Part shown: one piece after another, positions 35,009-42,241 of the stretch
Layout: every line of letters starts with the position of its first letter
Numbering within the stretch: position 1 is the stretch's first letter
From: Verrucomicrobiales bacterium
Lineage (GTDB): Bacteria > Verrucomicrobiota > Verrucomicrobiia > Verrucomicrobiales > DEV007
Reading direction: 5' to 3'
Length of the DNA: 50,683 bases
Assembly (NCBI GenBank): GCA_016795385.1
Contig: JAEUHI010000038.1
Span: forward strand, 1-50,683
Notes under the pieces: generated by a model
What the model was told of the DNA's origin: nothing
What the model saw: the letters and a program-made list of their open reading frames with translations, nothing else
Databases searched by the model: none
Translations under genes and position numbers: made by a program

Positions 35009-36193
35009 TCACCTCCCCCGCACCCTCTCCCAAAACCCGAAAAACCCACCCGTCGCGCGATTCATCACGGCGACATCCTCGGGCCGGCGCACGAGATTCA
35101 GCCGCACGCCGCGGTGGCCGAGGGCGGCGGCGAGGCCGGGGACTTCATCGGCGAGCGGACCGGTGAAGGGAGCAAGGGCGATCACGGTATCGAGCCGCTC
35201 CCGTCCGGCCCATGCCACGAGGGCATCCGCGAGATCGCGGGCGTCGCAAGTCTCATCGGGGACGCGGAAATGAGCCGCGGCACGCGCCACTCCATCGGCG
35301 AGGGCGGCGCGGAGGAAGGTGCGTTTGTCAGGCGAATAGGCCTCGCGCTCCCACAGCCCGGTCGGAACGGTGGCAAGGATCGCGGCGGGAAAGAGCCCGG
35401 ACATGGGCGAACGCTCCACCGAGAGATCCTCGTCGTGAATCCAGATCCCGCTGCGCGTGCCGGGTTCGGGGTCGGCGGCGCAGACCCGGAGAGGCGGTGA
35501 AGGATCCTGCCACGGCAAAGACCGGACCTCGACCGAATCGAGCCTTTCCAATCCGTCTCCATGCTCCGCGAGCAGATCGGCCGCGACATACCGCTCGAGA
35601 TTCGACCGGCGCACGAGGTAGGCTTTGCCCTTGGTGTGCAGTCCCGCGACCCAGCGCCAGGAGAGGGTGTTGGAGGCGGCGTCGCCGTCGCGGAGGTGTT
35701 GCAGGAAGAAATGGGCCCCGAGTTCCCACGGGAGTCCTTCGCCGTGGATCCACCAGGAGGCCCACCACATCCGGGCGTGGTTGTGGAGATAGCCGGTGGC
35801 GATGAGTTCGCGGGTGAAATGATCGAGGATGGCGATGCCGCTTTCACCGGCGGCCACGGCACGGGCGCGGTCGCTCCACCGAAGAGGGTTCAGTGCCTCG
35901 CGATACCCTGTCCAGATCTCGGGCCGCTGTTCGAGCCAGCCTTTCCAATAGAGCCGCCACCAGACTTCCTGCTCGAATTTTTCGATCGCCTCAGGCGCGT
36001 GCCTCGCGCGGGCGGCGGCGAGGATCTCGCTCTCGAGGAGGACGCGGGTGCGGGTGGCGGGAGAGAGGCGCGAGACATTCTCGTGCCCGGGCACGACGTG
36101 GTTCCGCCTCGCGCCGTAGTCGGGCGCAAAGGGCAAAAACGCCTCCAAGCGGGAGAGGGCTTCGGACCGGGTGATGGGGAGAATATCCGACAC
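35009..36193 (-). CDS. Photolyase/cryptochrome-like FAD-binding protein
   Basis: A 394-aa protein of the family in which the photolyase FAD-binding domain comes first. Motifs are ARRNHVVPGHENVSRLSP, FEQEVWWRLYWKGWLEQRP, LHNHARMWWASWWIH and DGDAASNTLSWRWVAGLHTKG, all in the N-terminal 240 residues; these hold FAD and the Trp-rich core. The N-terminal antenna domain of classical photolyases is missing and an uncharacterised C-terminal region of about 150 residues follows. Light-dependent DNA repair or signalling is plausible. The GTG at 36193 was chosen because it is 8 bp past the DUF2256 stop and DILPITRSEAL matches the family start; ATG 36232 would overlap that gene by 31 bp. Confidence 0.85.
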   Translation of the reverse strand: MSDILPITRSEALSRLEAFLPFAPDYGARRNHVVPGHENVSRLSPATRTRVLLESEILAAARARHAPEAIEKFEQEVWWRLYWKGWLEQRPEIWTGYREALNPLRWSDRARAVAAGESGIAILDHFTRELIATGYLHNHARMWWASWWIHGEGLPWELGAHFFLQHLRDGDAASNTLSWRWVAGLHTKGKAYLVRRSNLERYVAADLLAEHGDGLERLDSVEVRSLPWQDPSPPLRVCAADPEPGTRSGIWIHDEDLSVERSPMSGLFPAAILATVPTGLWEREAYSPDKRTFLRAALADGVARAAAHFRVPDETCDARDLADALVAWAGRERLDTVIALAPFTGPLADEVPGLAAALGHRGVRLNLVRRPEDVAVMNRATGGFFGFWERVRGR

Positions 36194-36201
36194 GTCCCCG
36201 G

Positions 36202-36345
36202 TTACGTCGCCGACCCGCGATGGCGACGGCATTTTTCGGAGCAGTAGCGCACTTCCTCCCAACAACGCGCCCACTTCCTCCGCCAGGCGAAGGGGCGCTG
36301 GCAGACGGGACAGATTTTGGAGGGGAGGTCGCGTTTGGATTTCAC
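36202..36345 (-). CDS. DUF2256 zinc-ribbon microprotein
   Basis: A 47-aa protein. The core [20 protein letters not shown] is followed by [13 protein letters not shown], giving CPVC...YCSEKC, a four-Cys metal site, exactly the DUF2256 pattern. The GTG at 36345 sits directly on an AGGAGG stretch, so a start one to three codons upstream cannot be excluded. In my recollection DUF2256 genes often neighbour photolyase-family genes; here the photolyase-like gene follows within 8 bp, so the two are probably one operon. The role is unknown; metal or nucleic-acid binding would fit. Confidence 0.82.
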   Translation of the reverse strand: MKSKRDLPSKICPVCQRPFAWRRKWARCWEEVRYCSEKCRRHRGSAT

Positions 36346-36360
36346 CTCCTGAAATACGAA

Positions 36361-36382
36361 CGGGACCGCTTCCGCGGTCCCG
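36361..36382. terminator. Perfect GC-rich hairpin before the DUF2256 gene
   Basis: CGGGACCGC at 36361-36369 pairs perfectly with GCGGTCCCG at 36374-36382 around TTCC. It follows the leftward gene that stops at 36433 and lies 16 bp before the DUF2256 start. On the minus strand it is followed by TTCGTATTT, a poor T-tract. It probably separates the two transcription units. Confidence 0.6.
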
Positions 36383-36432
36383 CCAGGGTCGCCGGACGAA
36401 GCAATGCCGTCGGGCGTGAAAGCGAAATCTGC

Positions 36433-37212
36433 TCAGGGCACGTAGAGCTCTTCCTCGAGCGGCCAGGGAGCGCTCTCGAAATCCTCCGACGCTTCTTCGA
36501 TCTCGAAGTAACCTTCGGCTCCGCGGAATCCGTGACGGATCAGCTTCCAGCCTTTTTCGCCGTCCTTCTTCAGTTGGATCTGGAATTCGGAGCCGAGGTT
36601 GGCGGCAAACGTTTCGTCTTTCACCTCGGCGCCTTCGGCAGGCTTGACGAATCCAACGAAGCGGACCCAGCCCTGGGTGAGGCGGAGACCGCCTTCGAGT
36701 TCGACGGGAGCTCCGGCGAGCTTGGCGATGGCTTCCTTCAGCGCGGCGGCAACGGGAGCGGCCTCTTCGGAATCGATCGCGGGTTCGCTCATCTTGATTT
36801 CTTTCAGCGCCCTTTCAAAGACGACCTTCGCGGGATCCTTCAGCACCATCTGGCCGGGGCCGCGTTCCTCGAGTTCGCCCTCGCCGAGGTAGAGGGTATC
36901 GCCGTCGAGTTTCAGGAGTTGTTCCTCCGACTGCCCGACACCCTCGATTTCGTAGTTCCACGTGGCGTGGATGAGGCCGTCGGGACGGACCACCGCGAAG
37001 AGGTTTCCGTAGGCGCTGTGGGTGCCTTCGCTGCCGGCGAACTGGGTGCCGCCGGCCGAGTCGCCCGCGACCCAGAGAGCAATGGATTCGTCATAGGGCG
37101 GCTCGCCGTTCTCGCCGGGTGTGAGGAGCTGGAAGTATCTCACTCCGTCCTGGGCATGGGTGAAAGTCGAGGCAAGCGCCAGGGTGAGAAGGATCAATCG
37201 GGTAGGCTTCAT
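36433..37212 (-). CDS. Secreted protein of unknown function
   Basis: A 259-aa protein with a signal peptide (MKPTRLILLTLALASTFTHAQ, cleavage after residue 20). The mature domain is rich in Glu, Gly and beta-strand-like segments such as VRPDGLIHATWNYEIEGVGQ and GGLRLTQGWVRFVGFVK. It ends with an acidic tail. No family is recognised and no catalytic motif is seen. It belongs to a group of small exported proteins between 36 and 39 kb. A hairpin follows its stop. Confidence 0.72.
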   Translation of the reverse strand: MKPTRLILLTLALASTFTHAQDGVRYFQLLTPGENGEPPYDESIALWVAGDSAGGTQFAGSEGTHSAYGNLFAVVRPDGLIHATWNYEIEGVGQSEEQLLKLDGDTLYLGEGELEERGPGQMVLKDPAKVVFERALKEIKMSEPAIDSEEAAPVAAALKEAIAKLAGAPVELEGGLRLTQGWVRFVGFVKPAEGAEVKDETFAANLGSEFQIQLKKDGEKGWKLIRHGFRGAEGYFEIEEASEDFESAPWPLEEELYVP

Positions 37213-37251
37213 GGTGGTGAGATGGGATGGTTGCGGGTGGTCGAGGGAAAG

Positions 37252-37767
37252 TCACTCCATCGCGCAGAGCTTGTCAGCGAGGGCTTCGGCCCCTTCGTTG
37301 CCGCCTTTGTTCGATGGCACCGATCCGACGACGGTGGAACCGGCTCCTGCGAGCTTGATGACGATGAGGGTTTCTTGCGGCTCCCCATCGACACTCGACT
37401 TCATCCGATAGATGAGGGCGTACGGCACGAACTGTCCGTCTTCCATGTAGCCCCGCCACTGCACGACGTCGTTCGCCTTGACCGGGAATTGCCCGGGACA
37501 TTCGTTGAAGGCGGCGTCCATCAGATCGGTCTGCTCGCTGTCATAGACGAGATTGAGCCAACTGCGCCCGTGACTTCCCTCGAAGATGACTTCGTAACCG
37601 GAAAGGCCCTTGCAGCGAAGCTTGAAGGAGTCATCACCTTCTTCGATGAGCTCGGCCTTGTCTTCGGAGGTCGAGGTGAACTCGTTGACGGGCTTTTTGT
37701 TTTGCGCCGCGAGCGACAAGGGCAAAAGGCCGAGAACAGCAAGGGCGATGAAGGACGACAATTTCAT
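37252..37767 (-). CDS. Secreted protein of unknown function
   Basis: A 171-aa protein from ATG 37767; the longer frame upstream would bury the signal peptide. The signal is MKLSSFIALAVLGLLPLSLA, cleavage about residue 21. The mature part contains two Cys residues that could form a disulfide (near FKLRCKGLSGYE and FNECPGQFP) and a third at the end (KLCAME). Strand-like segments (SYEVIFEGSHGRSWLNLVYD and ALIYRMKSS) suggest a small beta domain. No family is recognised. It lies 39 bp upstream of the preceding secreted protein gene in the same direction, so the two may be cotranscribed. Confidence 0.72.
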   Translation of the reverse strand: MKLSSFIALAVLGLLPLSLAAQNKKPVNEFTSTSEDKAELIEEGDDSFKLRCKGLSGYEVIFEGSHGRSWLNLVYDSEQTDLMDAAFNECPGQFPVKANDVVQWRGYMEDGQFVPYALIYRMKSSVDGEPQETLIVIKLAGAGSTVVGSVPSNKGGNEGAEALADKLCAME

Positions 37768-37937
37768 AGAGATAGTCCGGGGAGATTGGTTTGATCCAGA
37801 CAAAGCGAACTATAGCAAGCGGAGCAGGGAGTCAACGGAACAAACAATCCATTTGCAAATAAATACGATCCGCCGTACGCGTGAGCGCTCAAGCCGGGGC
37901 ATTCCGGCAGTTTGAACTTCAATACCCCAGTCAACCG

Positions 37938-38336
37938 ATGAAACCGACCATCCTCACCTTTCTTTTCACCGCGGCAGGAATCACCACCTTCCTGTTCCCT
38001 ACTTTCTCAAAAGCCCAACAACCGCCAACCTCCGGCGGCTATACCCAGCAATCCGTTGAAGACGAGGAAGTAAAGCGCATCGCCGAGGAAGCCGTGAAGA
38101 TGAAGAGCAAAGAGCTGCAGTCCGAACTCTTTCTCAACGCCATCCACAAAGCCGAGACCCAGGTGGTCGCCGGGGTCAACTATCGGCTTTGTATCGAAAC
38201 CCATCTTCCCTCCGATCAACCGATGACGGACGGAGTGGTCCAGTACATTCAAGTGGTTGTATACAAAAATATCTCCGGTGAACTGAAGATCACCGAATGG
38301 AAGGAAGACGAAAAGGGTTGTGGCGTAAATCCCTGA
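37938..38336 (+). CDS. Exported cystatin-like protein
   Basis: A 132-aa protein from ATG 37938 with a signal peptide (hydrophobic residues about 5-22, cleavage near SKAQ). The mature part starts with GGY (residues 33-35), has a helix EVKRIAEEAVKMKSKEL, then AETQVVAGVNYRLCIET with QVVAG at 75-79. The N-terminal Gly, helix and QxVxG hairpin in that order define cystatins, inhibitors of papain-type proteases. The second hairpin (usually Pro-Trp) is not obvious; KITEWKE may stand in for it. Two Cys residues (85 and 128) could form a disulfide. Its target is unknown: exported cysteine proteases of prey, host or self are possible. It stands alone, with a strong terminator downstream. Confidence 0.8.
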   Translation: MKPTILTFLFTAAGITTFLFPTFSKAQQPPTSGGYTQQSVEDEEVKRIAEEAVKMKSKELQSELFLNAIHKAETQVVAGVNYRLCIETHLPSDQPMTDGVVQYIQVVVYKNISGELKITEWKEDEKGCGVNP

Positions 38337-38372
38337 ACGTCTCCCCGAGAAAGGGCAGATGCCCTCAGAGGG

Positions 38373-38407
38373 AAAACCCGGCGATCCTGCGATCACCGGG
38401 TTTTTTT
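38373..38407. terminator. Strong bidirectional intrinsic terminator
   Basis: AACCCGGCGATC at 38375-38386 pairs with GATCACCGGGTT at 38391-38402 across CTGC, with one mismatch. A run of seven T follows on the plus strand and four A precede the stem, which become a T-run on the minus strand. It sits between the convergent cystatin-like gene and the leftward gene ending at 38418, so it serves both. Confidence 0.88.
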
Positions 38408-38417
38408 CGGGCGAAGA

Positions 38418-39119
38418 TCACTCGTGCACTTCCGTGGAAATCCACTTCAGCTTCGGCGAGCCCCCATCGGGATTTTCGCTGTAATCGAAGGCGAAGGTGA
38501 CGGTGGTATCGAAGTAAGCATTCTCCAAATCCGACTTCGGGATTTCACCGCCCACGCCGAACTGAACGACCTGGCTGCCACCGGCACTGACGATGCGAAC
38601 GTCGTGGATGCGGATCGCAAAGGCGTCGGCACCGTGCGTCTTGATCTGCGGACTCTCGGCAAGGGCCTTCATCGCCGCTTCGGTTCCCAAGGCAAGCAGA
38701 TCGGCCATGACGGAAACGTTCCCGTCGATCAGCTGGTAAAGGTAGGAGTCGGAGGAACCGAAACGTTCCTGATTCGTCTGCGCCACATAGAGATCCCCGT
38801 CGGCCCAAACCACATCCGTGCCATAGTTGCCCATGTTGGCGCGGTCGGACCAGTATTTGCCCTTCGTTTCTCCGAGGATCGTACCTTCGTTCAGATTCAC
38901 GATATAATTGACGAGCCCTTCCGTTTCGGGCTCGAGCGTTTCGATCGTCTCCGGAGTGAGCTTGCTTCCCTTCAGAGCGATGGCGAGAGCGAGGCTGCCA
39001 TCCCGGGAACTCGTTCCAGGAACGGCAATCCACTCGGGAGCGGGCGCATCCTGGGAATTCAGGAGGATCGGAAAGTTGGCGGCGATGAGAAAAGCGGCAA
39101 TGAGCGATTTTGATTTCAT
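38418..39119 (-). CDS. Secreted protein of unknown function
   Basis: A 233-aa protein from ATG 39119, with a signal peptide MKSKSLIAAFLIAANFPILLNSQ. The longer upstream frame is rejected because it overlaps the upp 3' end and hides the signal. The mature part includes WSDRANMGNYGTDVVWADGD and QVVQFGVGGEI in a beta-rich context, and a final strand KLKWISTEV. No family is recognised. It follows upp after 104 bp and is closed by the shared terminator. Confidence 0.72.
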   Translation of the reverse strand: MKSKSLIAAFLIAANFPILLNSQDAPAPEWIAVPGTSSRDGSLALAIALKGSKLTPETIETLEPETEGLVNYIVNLNEGTILGETKGKYWSDRANMGNYGTDVVWADGDLYVAQTNQERFGSSDSYLYQLIDGNVSVMADLLALGTEAAMKALAESPQIKTHGADAFAIRIHDVRIVSAGGSQVVQFGVGGEIPKSDLENAYFDTTVTFAFDYSENPDGGSPKLKWISTEVHE

Positions 39120-39223
39120 GATAAAAGCGGCCACGAAACTGGCGCGCCACCTTTTCACCAGAAAAATTGCCTCCGCAACTAAATCGTAAGTGGTATTTGA
39201 TCTATAACTTTGGTCATTCCGTG

Positions 39224-39844
39224 TCACGTCCCAAAGTATCGATCTCCCGCATCTCCCAGACCGGGAACGATATAGGCACGTTCGTCTAGGCATTGGTCGA
39301 GGGCGGCGGCGTAGACGGGCACATCGGGATGGCGGGCTGAAAAATTTTCGACACCTTCGGGCGCGGCGATGAGACAGGCGAAACGGAGGCGACGGGCCCC
39401 GGCGGCCTTCAGCTCATCGATGGCGTCGGCGGCGCTGCCGCCGGTCGCGAGCATGGGATCGATGAGGATGACCTCGGCTTCGTCGATAGCGGAGGGCATG
39501 CGGAAATGGTAGCGGTGCGGCGCGAGGGTTTCCTCATCGCGATAAAGTCCGATCGTGCCGACGGAGGCTTCGCCGAGGATGTCGGTGAAACCCTGGAGCA
39601 ATCCCATCCCGGCCCGCAGGATGGGCACGAGCACGACGGGACGGGCGAGCCGGTGGCCGGTGGTCTCGCAAAGCGGCGTCGTCACCGGGATCGTCGTGGT
39701 CTCGAGATCGCGGGTCACCTCGTAGCAAAGCAAACGCGAGACATCGTGGAGGGCTTCGCGGAATTCCGATGTCCCGGAAGTGACCGAGCGGATCCGGGTA
39801 AGACGTTCGCGGATGACGGGGTGATCGACGAGGTGGAAGGCCAT
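39224..39844 (-). CDS. upp: Uracil phosphoribosyltransferase
   Basis: Salvages uracil to UMP with PRPP. The 206-aa length is standard. Motifs are VPILRAGMGLLQGF in the N-terminal half, the PRPP loop ILIDPMLATGGSA, and the uracil-binding tail YIVPGLGDAGDRYFGT. Upstream in the same direction are an exported M14 peptidase and an exported nucleoside hydrolase; uracil released from external nucleosides could be captured by Upp after uptake, so a scavenging set is plausible. Confidence 0.95.
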   Translation of the reverse strand: MAFHLVDHPVIRERLTRIRSVTSGTSEFREALHDVSRLLCYEVTRDLETTTIPVTTPLCETTGHRLARPVVLVPILRAGMGLLQGFTDILGEASVGTIGLYRDEETLAPHRYHFRMPSAIDEAEVILIDPMLATGGSAADAIDELKAAGARRLRFACLIAAPEGVENFSARHPDVPVYAAALDQCLDERAYIVPGLGDAGDRYFGT

Positions 39845-39889
39845 GACGCCCGCAGCAAACGCGGGAGGCGTCTTTCCGGCAAGGGGAAA

Positions 39890-41125
39890 TCAAGGGGCCG
39901 GTGGCGCGAGGTAGGCCGCGAGCGCTTCGCCAAGCTGGCGTCCGACGGTGCGGTAGCCATCGGTGGTGCTGTGCCGGGTGTTCCACGAGGTCTCGAGACA
40001 GGCCGCGAGGGTGTGCTCATTGCCGTGATCATTCACCCACTGTCCGCTGATGCGACGCCAGAGCGGATGGTAGTTCGCGCCGGTGACGCGGGCTTTCGGA
40101 TCGAGGGCGGGAGGACCGGCGAGGTGAGAGGCGGCGAGATCGAGAAAGCGTTCGCGATTCGCCCGGGCTGTTTCGGAGAGCAACTCGGGCGGCCCCACGA
40201 AAAAGAAGGGCCGCAGATCGCGCGGCGCCGGATTGTGCAGGTCGAGGACCACGGCGAGACGGCCTTCGGCAACGTAGGCCTTCATCCGGGCCTGGGCCGC
40301 GGCCACTTCGGGATAATGCGGGGTCTCGAACCAATCGCGGTTGTGATCATGCGGGTCCGCCTCTTTGCCTCCGTCACCCGTGACGACGCGATCGACGTCC
40401 ATGATGGGGACGACGATGACCTCGGCCTGTTCGCGGAGTCGTTTTGCCTCGGCCGAATCGCCGAGCAGCCATTCCACCAGACCCCGCGCCACCCACGAGG
40501 AGCCGCTCTCCCAGGCGTGCTGACGGGCGTGGATCCAGATCGCGGGCTTTTTCTCGGGGCCGCCCTCAGCGATGATCTGCAAAGCCCGCACCGGGCGTCC
40601 TTCCCGGGTCTCGGCTAGGGTGAAGGGATGGACGAGGTCCGGTCGCGCTTTCGCCGCTTCATCGATCAGGGCCTCGGTCTCGCGTGGGGTGAAAGGCGGT
40701 CCCCACGCGACCCAGAGCGGACCTCCAGTACCTTCGAGCGGGTAGGAAATGCGATCGGTCTCGCGCGTGCCGAGCCCGGTTTGCCGCCAGGTCTTCCCGT
40801 CATCCGAAACCGCCGCGGCGATGGGCATGGCCCAGTCCTGCGAAAGAGGTTTGCCCGTGTCCTGACCGTTGTTGCGGGTGGAGCGTTCGCTGCCGCGCAG
40901 GACGAGGGTCGCGTTTTCCCCGTCACCGAGTCCGTCGATCCTGACAAACCACCAACAGGCCCATCCCCGGGCAGGATTTCCGCCGGGCCGGATCTGGATC
41001 TCGCGTTTCGCGGAGTCGATCGCATCGATCGTCGCCGAGCCGCCGTCGAAATCGGTCGAGATACGCAGTTCGGCGGCACTGAGCGGGCTGAGCAGAGCGA
41101 GGCAGAGGAACAGGATCGCTTTCAT
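39890..41125 (-). CDS. Exported M14-family zinc carboxypeptidase
   Basis: A 411-aa protein with a signal peptide (residues 1-17, ending SPLSAA). An N-terminal beta domain (about 20-140) precedes the catalytic domain, as in cytosolic carboxypeptidase-like (M14B/D) enzymes. Zinc ligands are His203 and Glu206 in IHARQHAWESGS and a later His in VVLDLHNPAP; NRDW and DVDRV match the substrate-binding Asn-Arg region. Expected to trim C-terminal amino acids from peptides in the periplasm or outside. It overlaps the nucleoside hydrolase stop by four bases (ATGA), so translation is coupled. Confidence 0.88.
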   Translation of the reverse strand: MKAILFLCLALLSPLSAAELRISTDFDGGSATIDAIDSAKREIQIRPGGNPARGWACWWFVRIDGLGDGENATLVLRGSERSTRNNGQDTGKPLSQDWAMPIAAAVSDDGKTWRQTGLGTRETDRISYPLEGTGGPLWVAWGPPFTPRETEALIDEAAKARPDLVHPFTLAETREGRPVRALQIIAEGGPEKKPAIWIHARQHAWESGSSWVARGLVEWLLGDSAEAKRLREQAEVIVVPIMDVDRVVTGDGGKEADPHDHNRDWFETPHYPEVAAAQARMKAYVAEGRLAVVLDLHNPAPRDLRPFFFVGPPELLSETARANRERFLDLAASHLAGPPALDPKARVTGANYHPLWRRISGQWVNDHGNEHTLAACLETSWNTRHSTTDGYRTVGRQLGEALAAYLAPPAP

Positions 41126-42132
41126 CGGGGTGGTTGCACGGTGAGTTGAACGATGGCCTCGAGGGCGCGGGCCTGCTGCACGGGATTCATCGTCAGGAAA
41201 CGATCGCGCTTGCTCCCCTTGCCATCCCTGCCCGGCGGATGGAAACGGGTGAAGCCGTCATCCCCGACCGAGACGCGCCCGGGAGCGGAGAGGCCGAAGT
41301 ATCCGCGATCGGGAAAGACCGCCTCGAGCAGGCTGCTCTGATCCCAACAGGGGCGGTCGTGCTCCGGACCGCTGTGGAGGAGGTAGGCCTCGCGCACGAG
41401 GTGCTTTTTGCGGTAGCCGAAGTCCTCGGCCACGCTCTTGCGGGGAAAGGGCAGGTTCTCGCCGATCTCGTAACCGCTCCAGATCACGGGCACTTCCTCG
41501 GGCCATTGCTCCGCGACGGTCTGCATGTAGCCGATGCCGTTGATGACGTTCGCCTCGAGGTGGTAATTCGTGCCGTTGGCAAAGGTGAAGGCCCCGGCCA
41601 TGATCGAGAGGCGTTTCAACTTCTGCCGGATCAGGGCGGGACCATCGAGAGTCGAATGGGCGTCGCCCGCAGACTTGAGAAGGTTCGCGAGGTTCGAGGC
41701 GATCCCCACCGAGACGATCGTGACGCTGCCGTCGGGCGAGGTGGCGAGGAGTTCGCGGAGAAGATCGACGGCTTCACGGGCCGAGGCGTTGTCGCGGAGA
41801 TCGTGGGGATAATCGGGCGAATCGGCGAGCCCGAGGTATTTGCTCTCGCGCTGCTGCGCCTGCGGATCGCGGGTGACGCCGACGGGCAGGTCGGGACGTC
41901 CATACCAGGTGTTCTGGGCATCGACGAAGGAGGCGGTGCGCGGATTGTCTTTTGAAATCGTGACGCCGATCAGCTCGCAGGCTCCGCGATCGGTGAGGGT
42001 GTGGCACATCGCGAGGGCGAGCACGTCGTCGACGTCACCGGTGATGTCGGTGTCGAAGATCAGCCGCACCGGCTCGGCGGCGGAGAGGGAGGCGGCGAAG
42101 CAAAGGGAAAGCAAGGAGAGTGATCTCGTCAT
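41122..42132 (-). CDS. Exported nucleoside hydrolase
   Basis: A 336-aa protein from ATG 42132, with a signal peptide ending SLSAAE, so it is exported, unlike most family members. The Asp cluster FDTDITGDVDDVLAL (calcium-binding Asp residues at 27, 29, 33 and 36 region) is diagnostic of inosine-uridine-preferring nucleoside hydrolases. Other parts such as GVTISKDNPRTASFVDAQN and NGTNYHLEANVINGI are consistent. It cleaves N-glycosidic bonds of nucleosides to ribose and base. It heads an operon with the M14 peptidase and is divergent from the sulfatase. Confidence 0.9.
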   Translation of the reverse strand: MTRSLSLLSLCFAASLSAAEPVRLIFDTDITGDVDDVLALAMCHTLTDRGACELIGVTISKDNPRTASFVDAQNTWYGRPDLPVGVTRDPQAQQRESKYLGLADSPDYPHDLRDNASAREAVDLLRELLATSPDGSVTIVSVGIASNLANLLKSAGDAHSTLDGPALIRQKLKRLSIMAGAFTFANGTNYHLEANVINGIGYMQTVAEQWPEEVPVIWSGYEIGENLPFPRKSVAEDFGYRKKHLVREAYLLHSGPEHDRPCWDQSSLLEAVFPDRGYFGLSAPGRVSVGDDGFTRFHPPGRDGKGSKRDRFLTMNPVQQARALEAIVQLTVQPPR

Positions 42133-42208
42133 CCCGTCACGATGCGACATCGGCCTTCCCTTTGGCAAGCGCGCGGAGAGGCGCTATTCCGTCTTCCCTC
42201 GCCGGACC

Positions 42209-42241
42209 TGACAGGGTAGGATGCGCGACCTTACCCTGTCA
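42209..42241. promoter_or_regulatory. Inverted repeat overlapping the sulfatase start codon
   Basis: TGACAGGGTA at 42209-42218 and TACCCTGTCA at 42232-42241 are perfect inverted repeats around 13 bases. The final A of the right arm is the first base of the sulfatase ATG. In RNA the hairpin would pair the sequence just before the start codon, limiting initiation; in DNA it may be a repressor site in the divergent promoter region with the nucleoside hydrolase. It is not followed by a T-tract. Confidence 0.6.
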
